DNA from: Xenorhabdus budapestensis
GTDB lineage: Bacteria; Pseudomonadota; Gammaproteobacteria; Enterobacterales; Enterobacteriaceae
Direction of reading: 5' to 3'
Assembly (NCBI RefSeq): GCF_002632465.1
Contig: NZ_NIBS01000020.1
Location: 1 to 64,000, forward strand
DNA: 64,000 nt
Position 1 is the stretch's first letter, and the number at the start of each line of letters is the position of its first letter. Under the pieces are notes generated by a model. It was not told the DNA's origin. It was given only the letters and a program-made list of their open reading frames with translations, and ran no database searches. A program made the position numbers and the translations under genes. Below, one piece after another: positions 27,955 to 35,016 of this stretch.

Positions 27955-28962
27955 TTACTCGTTCTGTAATGTAGTCACCAGAGATACATCCTGTTGATTT
28001 ATTTTAGGTAAACCTTCGATCAGATAATGGCTGGGAATACCACGGATTTCGACCAATTTGCCCTGCATTTTTTTCACTTCATCACTTTTCATCAGCACAA
28101 ACTGACCATTGATATTGGCCGCAACACCATGCCACGGAGTCAACCAGTCATCTCGGGTAGGCATCATATGAATACCGATTTTAATGTTGTCTATAGGTTG
28201 GGGATGGATAGAAAGACGGATGGCTTCAGGGAATTGCTCTGACAGCAGACTTCCCCAAGCCCAGCTACGTTGGATCACTCCAACAGAACGTTGGCGGGCA
28301 TCTTTCTGCAAAGCATTTTTAGAACCGGTATATTCAGGTAATAAGCTATCTTCATAAAGAAAACGAGTAATAGCCCGATATAATTGGATACCCTCTCCGC
28401 TTTCTTTCAGTATGGCTTTAATCTCCTTGGTGGAATAAGCATAGTTACTGACCAGCAATTCACGTAGTTGATCGTAATTGTTGGTATATTGAGTTAATGA
28501 CTCAACATTGCCGAGATTAAATACCGAGAGATTAGTCGCTCCCAATTCATGTAACAGTTTCTCAATTTCCAATTGGTAATGGGTAACAATTTCGTCATTG
28601 ACCCGTATCAGATCACTAAATACATGCCCATCAGAACAAATAACAATATGCGCTCCTGGTGGGTAATAAAGCTGAATACGTTGACATAAAGAATTCAAAA
28701 AAATCAGCGATAATTTTTCTGCCATATCAGGCATAGTTCCCAACACCTTACGGGGATTTGGTGATTTTGTCGGAAACGCAGGCAGGATACATTTAATCGT
28801 TTTGCCTTGTTCAACAAATGCACGAATACGTGGTAACTGAACCTCAGCAACATACTTTTCCTCATATTCAATCGTATGTTCAGATGTTGGAAAACGACGT
28901 CGATATTGCAATAATTCATGCAAGATTTTTTCTGACACCTTTTCTATATCAAAGTATTCCAT
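27955..28962 (-). CDS. isnA: isocyanide synthase, IsnA/PvcA family
   Basis: The 335-residue protein matches PvcA/IsnA: IKCILPAFPTKSPNPRKVLG, IVICSDGHVFSDLIRVND, and C-terminal GIHMMPTRDDWLTPWHGVA. These enzymes turn L-tyrosine or L-tryptophan into an isonitrile, taking the carbon from ribulose-5-phosphate. It is the first gene of the isnA-isnB-GT operon. In insects the rhabduscin product sits at the bacterial surface and inhibits phenoloxidase. The long AT-rich region upstream probably holds the regulated promoter. Confidence 0.92.
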   Translation of the reverse strand: MEYFDIEKVSEKILHELLQYRRRFPTSEHTIEYEEKYVAEVQLPRIRAFVEQGKTIKCILPAFPTKSPNPRKVLGTMPDMAEKLSLIFLNSLCQRIQLYYPPGAHIVICSDGHVFSDLIRVNDEIVTHYQLEIEKLLHELGATNLSVFNLGNVESLTQYTNNYDQLRELLVSNYAYSTKEIKAILKESGEGIQLYRAITRFLYEDSLLPEYTGSKNALQKDARQRSVGVIQRSWAWGSLLSEQFPEAIRLSIHPQPIDNIKIGIHMMPTRDDWLTPWHGVAANINGQFVLMKSDEVKKMQGKLVEIRGIPSHYLIEGLPKINQQDVSLVTTLQNE

Positions 28963-29560
28963 AATTCATTCCTAGCTTATTATATTTACTTCAATACAAA
29001 TAATTCCTACCTACAGAATATCTGTATTAGATATTTACTAATGATATTATTTGATATAACACAATAAAAAACTCAAAAACAGAGTTGAAAAGTTATAAGG
29101 TTATAATTTTTTAAAATATAAAAACTCCAAAACCCAGGAATATTAAAATAATTTAACCAAACAATAAGTTATGCCGATAAAACCATATAAATAATAAAAA
29201 AGCGACAAACTTAAGCTTGTCGAAAGTATTATAATTAACCTCCTCAATAAAAATAAACAAAGTAACATCCCATTAACATTAATCATACATGACAGCCATA
29301 TAATACATAAATAATAATATTTATTGTATATGATTTTTTTTATTACATGTGCATATACACAATAATGTTATCAGTTAATATCTTATGGAAAAGAGATACA
29401 GAAGAGAAAAATTTACCAAAAAAAATTTAATGAAAAAATATTCACCTAACCAAATAAATTAGAAATTTTAATTTATCGATTTAATGTTCTTTACAGCACA
29501 AAAGTTTTTATAGTCTATATTATTTACTACTGTTAACAATATTAATTAAGTGAGAAGAAA
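28963..29560. other. AT-rich region upstream of the isonitrile operon
   Basis: About 600 bp of very AT-rich DNA with no coding frame. A hairpin-like pair aaacttaagcttgtc is present near 29208. It is likely to contain the isnA promoter; no regulator site could be named. Confidence 0.35.
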
Positions 29561-29976
29561 ATGACATATAATACTCTCAGAAATAAACCAGAGAAAAATA
29601 ATACCTATACGTCACTTTTTTTACGATCAACCACTTAAATCACGATCCGTTATAATATCAGGTGAAATAAATCAACTATAACAGCCAGGGGGAACACGTT
29701 GAATCCGGAGATACTCTGCATGATATATTCAAATTTATTAAGCCAGAAGTGTTCATGATTGGCACAGGTTGGGTTGCCAGCGCAGGCATTACTTTTCCTT
29801 GCCGCCACGACGCAACTTGAAATCCATTGGGTATAATTACTTTATATTCTAATGTAAATATGGAAAAAAGCCTGAGCAAAATCTTCAGCTCAAAGAACGC
29901 TTATCAACGTAAACCAGGGCTTATTGTCTCAGTGATTTCAACTTATATCAGAGAAGATCATATCAGTGATATTTGA
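29561..29976 (+). pseudogene. decayed ClpP-like protease gene
   Basis: ClpP-like pieces occur in order but in different frames. First is an N-terminal start (MTYNTLRNKPEKNN, with AGTGAGAAGAAA upstream). Then comes [14 protein letters not shown]-stop, matching the ClpP RxIxLxGEI strand. Then [20 protein letters not shown] and [18 protein letters not shown], matching the glycine loop and the GxAxSxG nucleophile region. A tail GLIVSVISTYIRED resembles the YGLIDKII end. Internal segments are deleted and a palindromic repeat replaces the His-active-site region. It cannot make an active protease. Confidence 0.55.
29800..29842. repeat. enterobacterial intergenic repeat (CCCAATGGATTTCAAGTTGC)
   Basis: On the minus strand the sequence reads TACCCAATGGATTTCAAG, then TTGCGTCGTGGCGGCAAGG. 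This is the form of a short repeat abundant between genes in Yersinia, Photorhabdus and relatives. Here it lies within the ClpP-like pseudogene. A related piece (CTTGAAATCCATTAGGTATA) is at 56122-56141. Confidence 0.6.
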
Positions 29977-30037
29977 TTCATGCACAATCCCAAAAAATTA
30001 ACAGCCTGGCATTAACAATACTGATTTAACAAAGTTA

Positions 30038-30475
30038 TTATTCTTGGATTTTCTCCAACGTCCATACAAAATCTTTCTCTGTAACAGGCTCAAATCCAAG
30101 TTTTTTATAAAGCCAACCCGCATTGGAAGTTACTAATGACACGTGTTTTACTTGAGTAATAGCAGGATGTTGTAAAATACACTCTATTAGCCAACGTCCT
30201 AATCCTTTCTTCTGATACTCATCGATAATAAATACATCTGAAATATAAGAAAACATGGAAAAATCAGTTATTAATCTGGCAAATCCAATTTCTTTATCGC
30301 GATGAAATAATACAAAACATAAACTATTTTCTAATGCGACTTTCACTTTTTCAAATTCAATTCCACGTGCCCAAAATAATTGCGTGAGATTACTATGAAC
30401 AAATTTCACATCAATTTTATTTTTATCCGTTGTGATCCAATATTCGTCACGTCTCCACTCTATCGCTTCTTTCAT
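30038..30475 (-). CDS. GNAT family N-acetyltransferase
   Basis: The 145-residue protein is a single GNAT domain. The acetyl-CoA-binding segment is VFIIDEYQKKGLGRWLIEC, with FARLITDFSMFSYISD before it and YKKLGFEPVTEKDFVW at the C-terminus. The substrate is unknown. It stands alone, next to the aqpZ gene on the same strand. Confidence 0.88.
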   Translation of the reverse strand: MKEAIEWRRDEYWITTDKNKIDVKFVHSNLTQLFWARGIEFEKVKVALENSLCFVLFHRDKEIGFARLITDFSMFSYISDVFIIDEYQKKGLGRWLIECILQHPAITQVKHVSLVTSNAGWLYKKLGFEPVTEKDFVWTLEKIQE

Positions 30476-30532
30476 CTTCTTTTACTTTTCAGAAAAATTA
30501 GCTGTGCTAAAAAAATTAGCACAAAAACACTT

Positions 30533-30558
30533 AAAAGAAAGCCACACAATTGTGTGGC
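30533..30558 (-). terminator. rho-independent terminator of aqpZ
   Basis: GCCACACAATTGTGTGGC is a perfect palindrome followed on the minus strand by TTTCTTTT. It lies 28 bp after the aqpZ stop codon. Confidence 0.8.
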
Positions 30559-30585
30559 ATTTCAAAATATGAAAATCTCCATAAT

Positions 30586-31281
30586 TTATTCATTTTTTTG
30601 TAATAACCCGCGATATACCAAACCACCAATAATCCCCCCAATTAATGGAACCAACCAGAATAACCATAGCTGCTCTATAGCCCAGGTTCCCTGAAAAATC
30701 GCAACTGCTGTACTTCTTGCAGGGTTAACTGATGTATTTGTCACAGGTATGCTAATTAAATGGATCAGAGTTAATGCCAAACCAATTGCCAATGGCGCGA
30801 ACTTCGTCGGTGCATTTTTATCTGTTGCTCCAAAAATCACGATCAAGAAAAATACCGTTAATACCAATTCAATGATAATTGCAGATTGTAATGAAAATCC
30901 TCCGGGAGAGTGCTCCCCATAACCGTTGGATGCAAATCCACTCTCTGTTGCATTAAAGCCACTTTGACCACTGGCAATCAGATAAAGTACCGCCGCGGCT
31001 GCAATCCCTCCAATTACCTGAACAATAATATAAAGAATAACGTCTTTAGCTGAAATACGCCCACCAGCAAATAACCCCAATGTCACAGCCGGATTAAAGT
31101 GCCCTCCAGAAATATGACCGACAGCATATGCCATTGTCACAACAGTTAAACCAAAAGCCAGAGATACTCCCACAAAACCGATCCCCAGCAATGGAAATGC
31201 CGCAGCTAAAACAGCGCTTCCACATCCTCCAAACACTAACCAAAAAGTTCCGAAGAACTCTGCTGATAATTTTTTAAGCAT
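30586..31281 (-). CDS. aqpZ: aquaporin Z
   Basis: The 231-residue inner-membrane water channel has both NPA boxes ([12 protein letters not shown] and [13 protein letters not shown]) and six hydrophobic segments. The start at 31281 ([13 protein letters not shown]) is chosen over the longer frame to 31326 because AGGA lies upstream and it matches E. coli AqpZ. It is a single-gene unit with its own terminator. Confidence 0.95.
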   Translation of the reverse strand: MLKKLSAEFFGTFWLVFGGCGSAVLAAAFPLLGIGFVGVSLAFGLTVVTMAYAVGHISGGHFNPAVTLGLFAGGRISAKDVILYIIVQVIGGIAAAAVLYLIASGQSGFNATESGFASNGYGEHSPGGFSLQSAIIIELVLTVFFLIVIFGATDKNAPTKFAPLAIGLALTLIHLISIPVTNTSVNPARSTAVAIFQGTWAIEQLWLFWLVPLIGGIIGGLVYRGLLQKNE

Positions 31282-31522
31282 TCTATTAATCCTCAATAAT
31301 ATTTTCATGAATGCAAAAGAATCCAAACAAAGTTTAGTTAGTATTTTTAAGTATGTGCAAGGAACTGTCAGCAGAGAATAAGTGACAGAAAAATATTACG
31401 AATAATGATTTTATAATTATCCAGATAGAAGATATCTGAACCTAATGGAAAGTAGGCAATAAGTCATTTACCATGATGAATAAATTAATCTGAGGTACAC
31501 AACGATCATATTAAATACATAA

Positions 31523-31557
31523 CAACCTGAGTTTAAATAATAATAAACTCAGGTTGC
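31523..31557 (-). terminator. hairpin after the ecotin gene
   Basis: CAACCTGAGTTTA / TAAACTCAGGTTG, a 13-bp stem with a 7-nt loop, just downstream of the ecotin stop on the minus strand. The T-run is weak, so termination is inferred. Confidence 0.6.
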
Positions 31558-31577
31558 TGATTTACTTAATTAATGAT

Positions 31578-32051
31578 TTATTTCTCTACCGCGTTATTGA
31601 CCTTACCTGACGCCTGCCAAATGCGGTATTTCACTTTTATGGTATCTGGTGTATATACTACAATTGGTAATTTACTGTTATAACGTACAGCTGCATCTTT
31701 TCCTAAATTCACCTGAACGAACTTCATGGTTTTCTTGTCATCAGGACATGCCATCTTGGTTGAAATAGGACCCACGACTTTATCCAGAACGTAATAATTA
31801 TATCCCCACCCTTCCAAGATTTTCGTTTCAAGCTTGCCACCGAATGAGTGATGATTGCAATCCACCAGCATATCCTTACCAATTATCAACTCTACCATAT
31901 AATTATTTTCGTTCTTTTCAGGTGCTAATGTAATCACACTGCGAACCATACCCTTTGAAGCTTCAGGATAAGGAGCTACATTTTCAAGTTTATCAGCTTG
32001 AGCATAAACAGAAACAGCCATAGCAGCTAAAGCAAGTAGATATTTTTTCAT
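31578..32051 (-). CDS. eco: ecotin, periplasmic serine protease inhibitor
   Basis: The 157-residue protein has a signal peptide ([19 protein letters not shown]). The mature ecotin sequence follows, with [36 protein letters not shown] and [20 protein letters not shown]. The two conserved Cys (VDCNH and MACPDD) form the loop-bracing disulfide. The reactive-site loop reads ISTKMACP, where E. coli has VSTMMACP, so the P1 residue is Lys instead of Met. Ecotin dimers block trypsin-fold proteases; in an insect pathogen haemolymph proteases are a plausible target. Confidence 0.94.
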   Translation of the reverse strand: MKKYLLALAAMAVSVYAQADKLENVAPYPEASKGMVRSVITLAPEKNENNYMVELIIGKDMLVDCNHHSFGGKLETKILEGWGYNYYVLDKVVGPISTKMACPDDKKTMKFVQVNLGKDAAVRYNSKLPIVVYTPDTIKVKYRIWQASGKVNNAVEK

Positions 32052-32319
32052 TTTTCACCTCTTGATATGTTTAACAATGCAAGAGAATCATAACAGCGAA
32101 AGTCCCTAAAGAAATTATGCTTTTTTGGCAAAGCACTGATTTTTACCACTATTCCTTTGAGGGAAAGTCATTCTTTCCGAATATAAAATAAATTTTCATT
32201 AATAATCATAAAGATACATAGTTTCTACAAAATATTTTTTATGTGATATTTCTCAAATCTGGTATTACAATGGGCTGCTACACTCATAATGTGGTAGCAA
32301 ACTTCGTATAGGAGGTCCC
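32052..32319. other. intergenic region between eco and the YdcH-like gene
   Basis: About 270 bp, AT-rich, divergent promoter region. No gene is seen. Confidence 0.4.
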
Positions 32320-32547
32320 ATGTTTCCAGAAGATCACAATTTAGTATCTTTAGTATCTAACCTGAAAGAATCTCACCCCCGTTTCCAATCCCTGTTTGAA
32401 AAACATAACCGCCTTGACCACGAGATATCGCAACTTGAAGGCCCGAACGGAGCTGGCTATAACGAAAAAGTTGTGCGATTAAAAAAAGAAAAATTACATA
32501 TAAAGGATGAAATGCAAAGGATCCTACAGGCAGAATCTCAGAAGTAA
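32320..32547 (+). CDS. ydcH: YdcH/DUF465 family small protein
   Basis: The 75-residue protein is a helical hairpin (HPRFQSLFEKHNRLDHEIS and VVRLKKEKLHIKDEMQRIL) typical of DUF465. GGAGG sits 7 bases before the ATG. The function of the family is unknown. It is the last chromosomal gene before the tailocin cluster. Confidence 0.88.
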   Translation: MFPEDHNLVSLVSNLKESHPRFQSLFEKHNRLDHEISQLEGPNGAGYNEKVVRLKKEKLHIKDEMQRILQAESQK

Positions 32548-32561
32548 CTCTGCCATAGACT

Positions 32562-32590
32562 GACGCCTGCTACGCTGAAAAGCGGGCGTC
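32562..32590 (+). terminator. hairpin after the YdcH-like gene
   Basis: GACGCCTGCT / AGCGGGCGTC pairs with one mismatch and is GC-rich. The usual T-run is missing. Confidence 0.45.
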
Positions 32591-32670
32591 TCATGAAAGC
32601 GCTAATTTTAATTACGATTCTCCTTCCACAAGGTTCTCAATTCAAGAACACACTATTGTTAAACATCCAT

Positions 32671-32693
32671 AAAAAAGCCACCATAAAGGTGGC
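32671..32693 (-). terminator. rho-independent terminator after ogr
   Basis: On the minus strand GCCACC-TTTAT-GGTGGC is followed by TTTTTT. It lies 28 bp past the ogr stop and would end the tail-gene transcript. Confidence 0.85.
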
Positions 32694-32720
32694 AAAACTG
32701 GAGCAAGGTTTCTTCATTAT

Positions 32721-32969
32721 TTATTGGTTTACAGCGGATTGTGCAATAGCTTTCTGGCGAGGTTGTCTTTTCGTTTTTACCCTTGGATGTGGCGTAACAC
32801 TTTCAACTTCCCCCGGCTTAGAGATAAAGCGCACAAACGTTTCATGGCTGACGAACGTTGCCCCACAATTGATATTCTGGCATTGGTTATAACGCTCCTT
32901 TGTTTGGCTGGAATGCTCGAAGCTGCTACGAGTATGCGCTGACTGACCACACAGAGGACACTTAATCAT
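32721..32969 (-). CDS. ogr: Ogr/Delta-type late-gene activator with zinc finger
   Basis: The 82-residue protein begins MIKCPLCGQSAHTRSSFEH and has C-x2-C and C-x4-C (QCQNINCGATF) cysteine pairs for one zinc. In P2 Ogr activates the late promoters of the tail and lysis genes through RNA polymerase alpha. The C-terminal tail is basic. It is the last gene of the tail cluster in the P2 order (D then ogr). Confidence 0.92.
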   Translation of the reverse strand: MIKCPLCGQSAHTRSSFEHSSQTKERYNQCQNINCGATFVSHETFVRFISKPGEVESVTPHPRVKTKRQPRQKAIAQSAVNQ

Positions 32970-33057
32970 AATTGTTCACCTTTCTTGAAAGCATTGTTTT
33001 TAATGAAATAATACCATCTCGTCTGGTGAACAATATACCAAAGTTCTCATATTGAGA

Positions 33058-34512
33058 TCAAGTGTTTATTTTGGTATCCTCTGGTTTGATTTCTATTTCA
33101 TCAAGCTTAATCTCAAGATCTAAAGATGTTGTGAAACCACTGTCATTGAGATTGTGAGTCACTTTAACTATCGTCCAATCAGTTCCATCTATCTGTGGTT
33201 TAAACCCTCTAATCTGAACAGGTGTTTCAGGATAGATGTCAGCACGTCCTCTAGCCAAAGTGATAGAAAACTGCGCTGTACCTCGTTGAATTTTTTCCCA
33301 GGCTGCTTTGGCAGCACGTTCTGCATCTGCTTTGTTGTGATAGACCCGCGAAAGTGTCAGTATATTCTCCGCTGTTCCCTGCAAATATTCTTGTGTTTGT
33401 TGTTGTGTCGTTGTTGTTTGATGAGATTCATGCACAGATTCTTGCTGTTCCTCATAGGAATGACTTTCATCTCTACGGATATTTTTATCATGCCGATTTC
33501 CTCCTGTATGACGAGTCTTATCATAAGGAGATTTTTTCCCTTTTTTCGGTTTAGGATTTTTTTTCGACAAGTCAATAGCACCCGAATTTTTATTTTTTAG
33601 TTTTTCTCTATCCTTATGTTTAGATGAATCATTATGTTTAGAAGGCTTATTGCTTAACTGAGAATGATTTTTAGTTGATGACTTAGTTTTGCTGCTTTCA
33701 TAGTGAACGGAGACATCAACTTTTGTGTTTTTCGACTCCTGTCGTTGATATGTTACTGTCTGTTTAGACGCTGTACCTGTGTCCCACCATTGAGCAGTCA
33801 CACCAGTATAAGCTTCACGATCAGACAGAGAGAATCGATGGCTATCCCCTGATTCACGAGTAATCACAACAGGAGTAATAGGTGTACCACTTACAGTCTT
33901 ATTTTTTCCCTGACAAATAAACAACAATTCGCCATTTTTAACTGAAACAATCGCTCCTTCCTGCTTAGCCACCCGCGTTAAAAAGCTCACATCAGATTCA
34001 TTAGTTTGATCAATATGCACAGAGATCCCTTTCAATTCCTTACTGACTTGAAATTTCAGTTGGTTTCTCGTAGCAATCGTACTGACAATGTTCTCTAACG
34101 TGAGTTTATGATAAGAAGCTTCGCGCTTGACGTTCAGATCACCACGAAAGTCCGCGCTACGAGCACGGATAGTCAATCGGTCAGGTGCACCTGAATGTTC
34201 AATTTCATCAACGACATATTTTCCCTTTGGCGTTAAAGTGTGGCCATGCCACCCCAGTTCCAATGTCAAAATATCGCCTCGGGAAGGAAAAATAAGTTTG
34301 TGATCCGCATCATCCAATTCAATATCGAGCTGATCTGACTCCAAACCACGGTTATCTGTCAGTGTTAATGACATTAAACGCGACTGAATTTTTCCTGTGA
34401 TATCTTTGTTATTGGTTTCCAACCGAAAAGCTGGCGCCCCCGCTTTCCCAATAATCAAATCAAATTTGGGAATCCAATCCGTGCTTGGTGTCAATTGACT
34501 GAAATCTATCAT
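33058..34512 (-). CDS. D: P2 gpD-like tail protein (hub/late control), with a Lys/Ser/His-rich insert
   Basis: The 484-residue protein is the baseplate hub-type gpD: FDLIIGKAGAPAFRLETNN at the start, TIRARSADFRGDLNVKREAS in the middle and ARGRADIYPETPVQIRGFKP at the end. P2 gpD is about 387 residues. The extra length lies in a low-complexity block at about residues 268-376 rich in Lys, Ser, His, Asn and Gln (for example TKSSTKNHSQLSNKPSKHND). It follows gpU by 18 bp. Confidence 0.93.
   Translation of the reverse strand: MIDFSQLTPSTDWIPKFDLIIGKAGAPAFRLETNNKDITGKIQSRLMSLTLTDNRGLESDQLDIELDDADHKLIFPSRGDILTLELGWHGHTLTPKGKYVVDEIEHSGAPDRLTIRARSADFRGDLNVKREASYHKLTLENIVSTIATRNQLKFQVSKELKGISVHIDQTNESDVSFLTRVAKQEGAIVSVKNGELLFICQGKNKTVSGTPITPVVITRESGDSHRFSLSDREAYTGVTAQWWDTGTASKQTVTYQRQESKNTKVDVSVHYESSKTKSSTKNHSQLSNKPSKHNDSSKHKDREKLKNKNSGAIDLSKKNPKPKKGKKSPYDKTRHTGGNRHDKNIRRDESHSYEEQQESVHESHQTTTTQQQTQEYLQGTAENILTLSRVYHNKADAERAAKAAWEKIQRGTAQFSITLARGRADIYPETPVQIRGFKPQIDGTDWTIVKVTHNLNDSGFTTSLDLEIKLDEIEIKPEDTKINT
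33385..33711 (-). other. low-complexity insert within gpD
   Basis: About 109 codons of polar, charged sequence between conserved gpD parts, ending in a Q/T-rich run (HQTTTTQQQTQEYLQ). It is in frame and looks disordered. No such block is known to me in P2 gpD. Confidence 0.6.
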
Positions 34513-34530
34513 GAGAATACTTCCTTAACT

Positions 34531-35016
34531 TTATCCATTGATCCGCTTTTTAAGCTCAGAAAGCTTATTCAGCGATTTAGATAGATTATCCTTGATGTCA
34601 GATAGCTGATCCTGCAAATCACCCAACATCTCAAACAGATTGTTGTCTACCCGCCGTAAAGTCAGCGTAAAGCTAATCTTGCGGGGCGCCCCGTCTGACA
34701 TAAACTCCGTTTTTGTCTCATCAATGCTTTCGATAACAAACATGCCGTAAATTGAACCACTGCCATCAATGAAAGACCAAGCTTTGCCACTATCTGCCAT
34801 CAATTTCAATGCAGTCAGTGAAAGTGAACCACCGGTCAGCTCAGGATAAAGTTCTCCCGATAACGTTATCGTATCGTTATCTGAGCCAACAAACTGCCAT
34901 GCAGGCCGTGCTCCCACACGGCTATTAAAGGCATGTCTCCAGCTTTGTTTATGCTGAAAATTTTGGTATGGCGTGGTTTTCAACATAAAAACAAATAAAC
35001 CAAGTGCAGCCATCAT
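34531..35016 (-). CDS. U: P2 gpU-like tail terminator/baseplate-type protein
   Basis: The 161-residue protein fits phage P2 gpU: LKTTPYQNFQHKQSWRHAFN, SRVGARPAWQFVGSDNDTIT, LSGELYPELTGGSLSL. The C-terminus (DLQDQLSDIKDNLSKSLNKL) is coiled-coil-like. It overlaps gpT by 4 bp (ATGA). In the P2 map it lies between T and D, as here. Confidence 0.92.
   Translation of the reverse strand: MMAALGLFVFMLKTTPYQNFQHKQSWRHAFNSRVGARPAWQFVGSDNDTITLSGELYPELTGGSLSLTALKLMADSGKAWSFIDGSGSIYGMFVIESIDETKTEFMSDGAPRKISFTLTLRRVDNNLFEMLGDLQDQLSDIKDNLSKSLNKLSELKKRING

Noticed and set aside
29676-29879. 67-codon minus-strand frame in the ClpP-like relic
   Set aside because: It crosses the palindromic repeat and the relic frames; no family or start signal.
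29861-29935. 24-codon frame MEKSLSKSSAQRTL after the repeat
   Set aside because: It is short, lacks a ribosome site and overlaps the ClpP-like C-terminal remnant in another frame.
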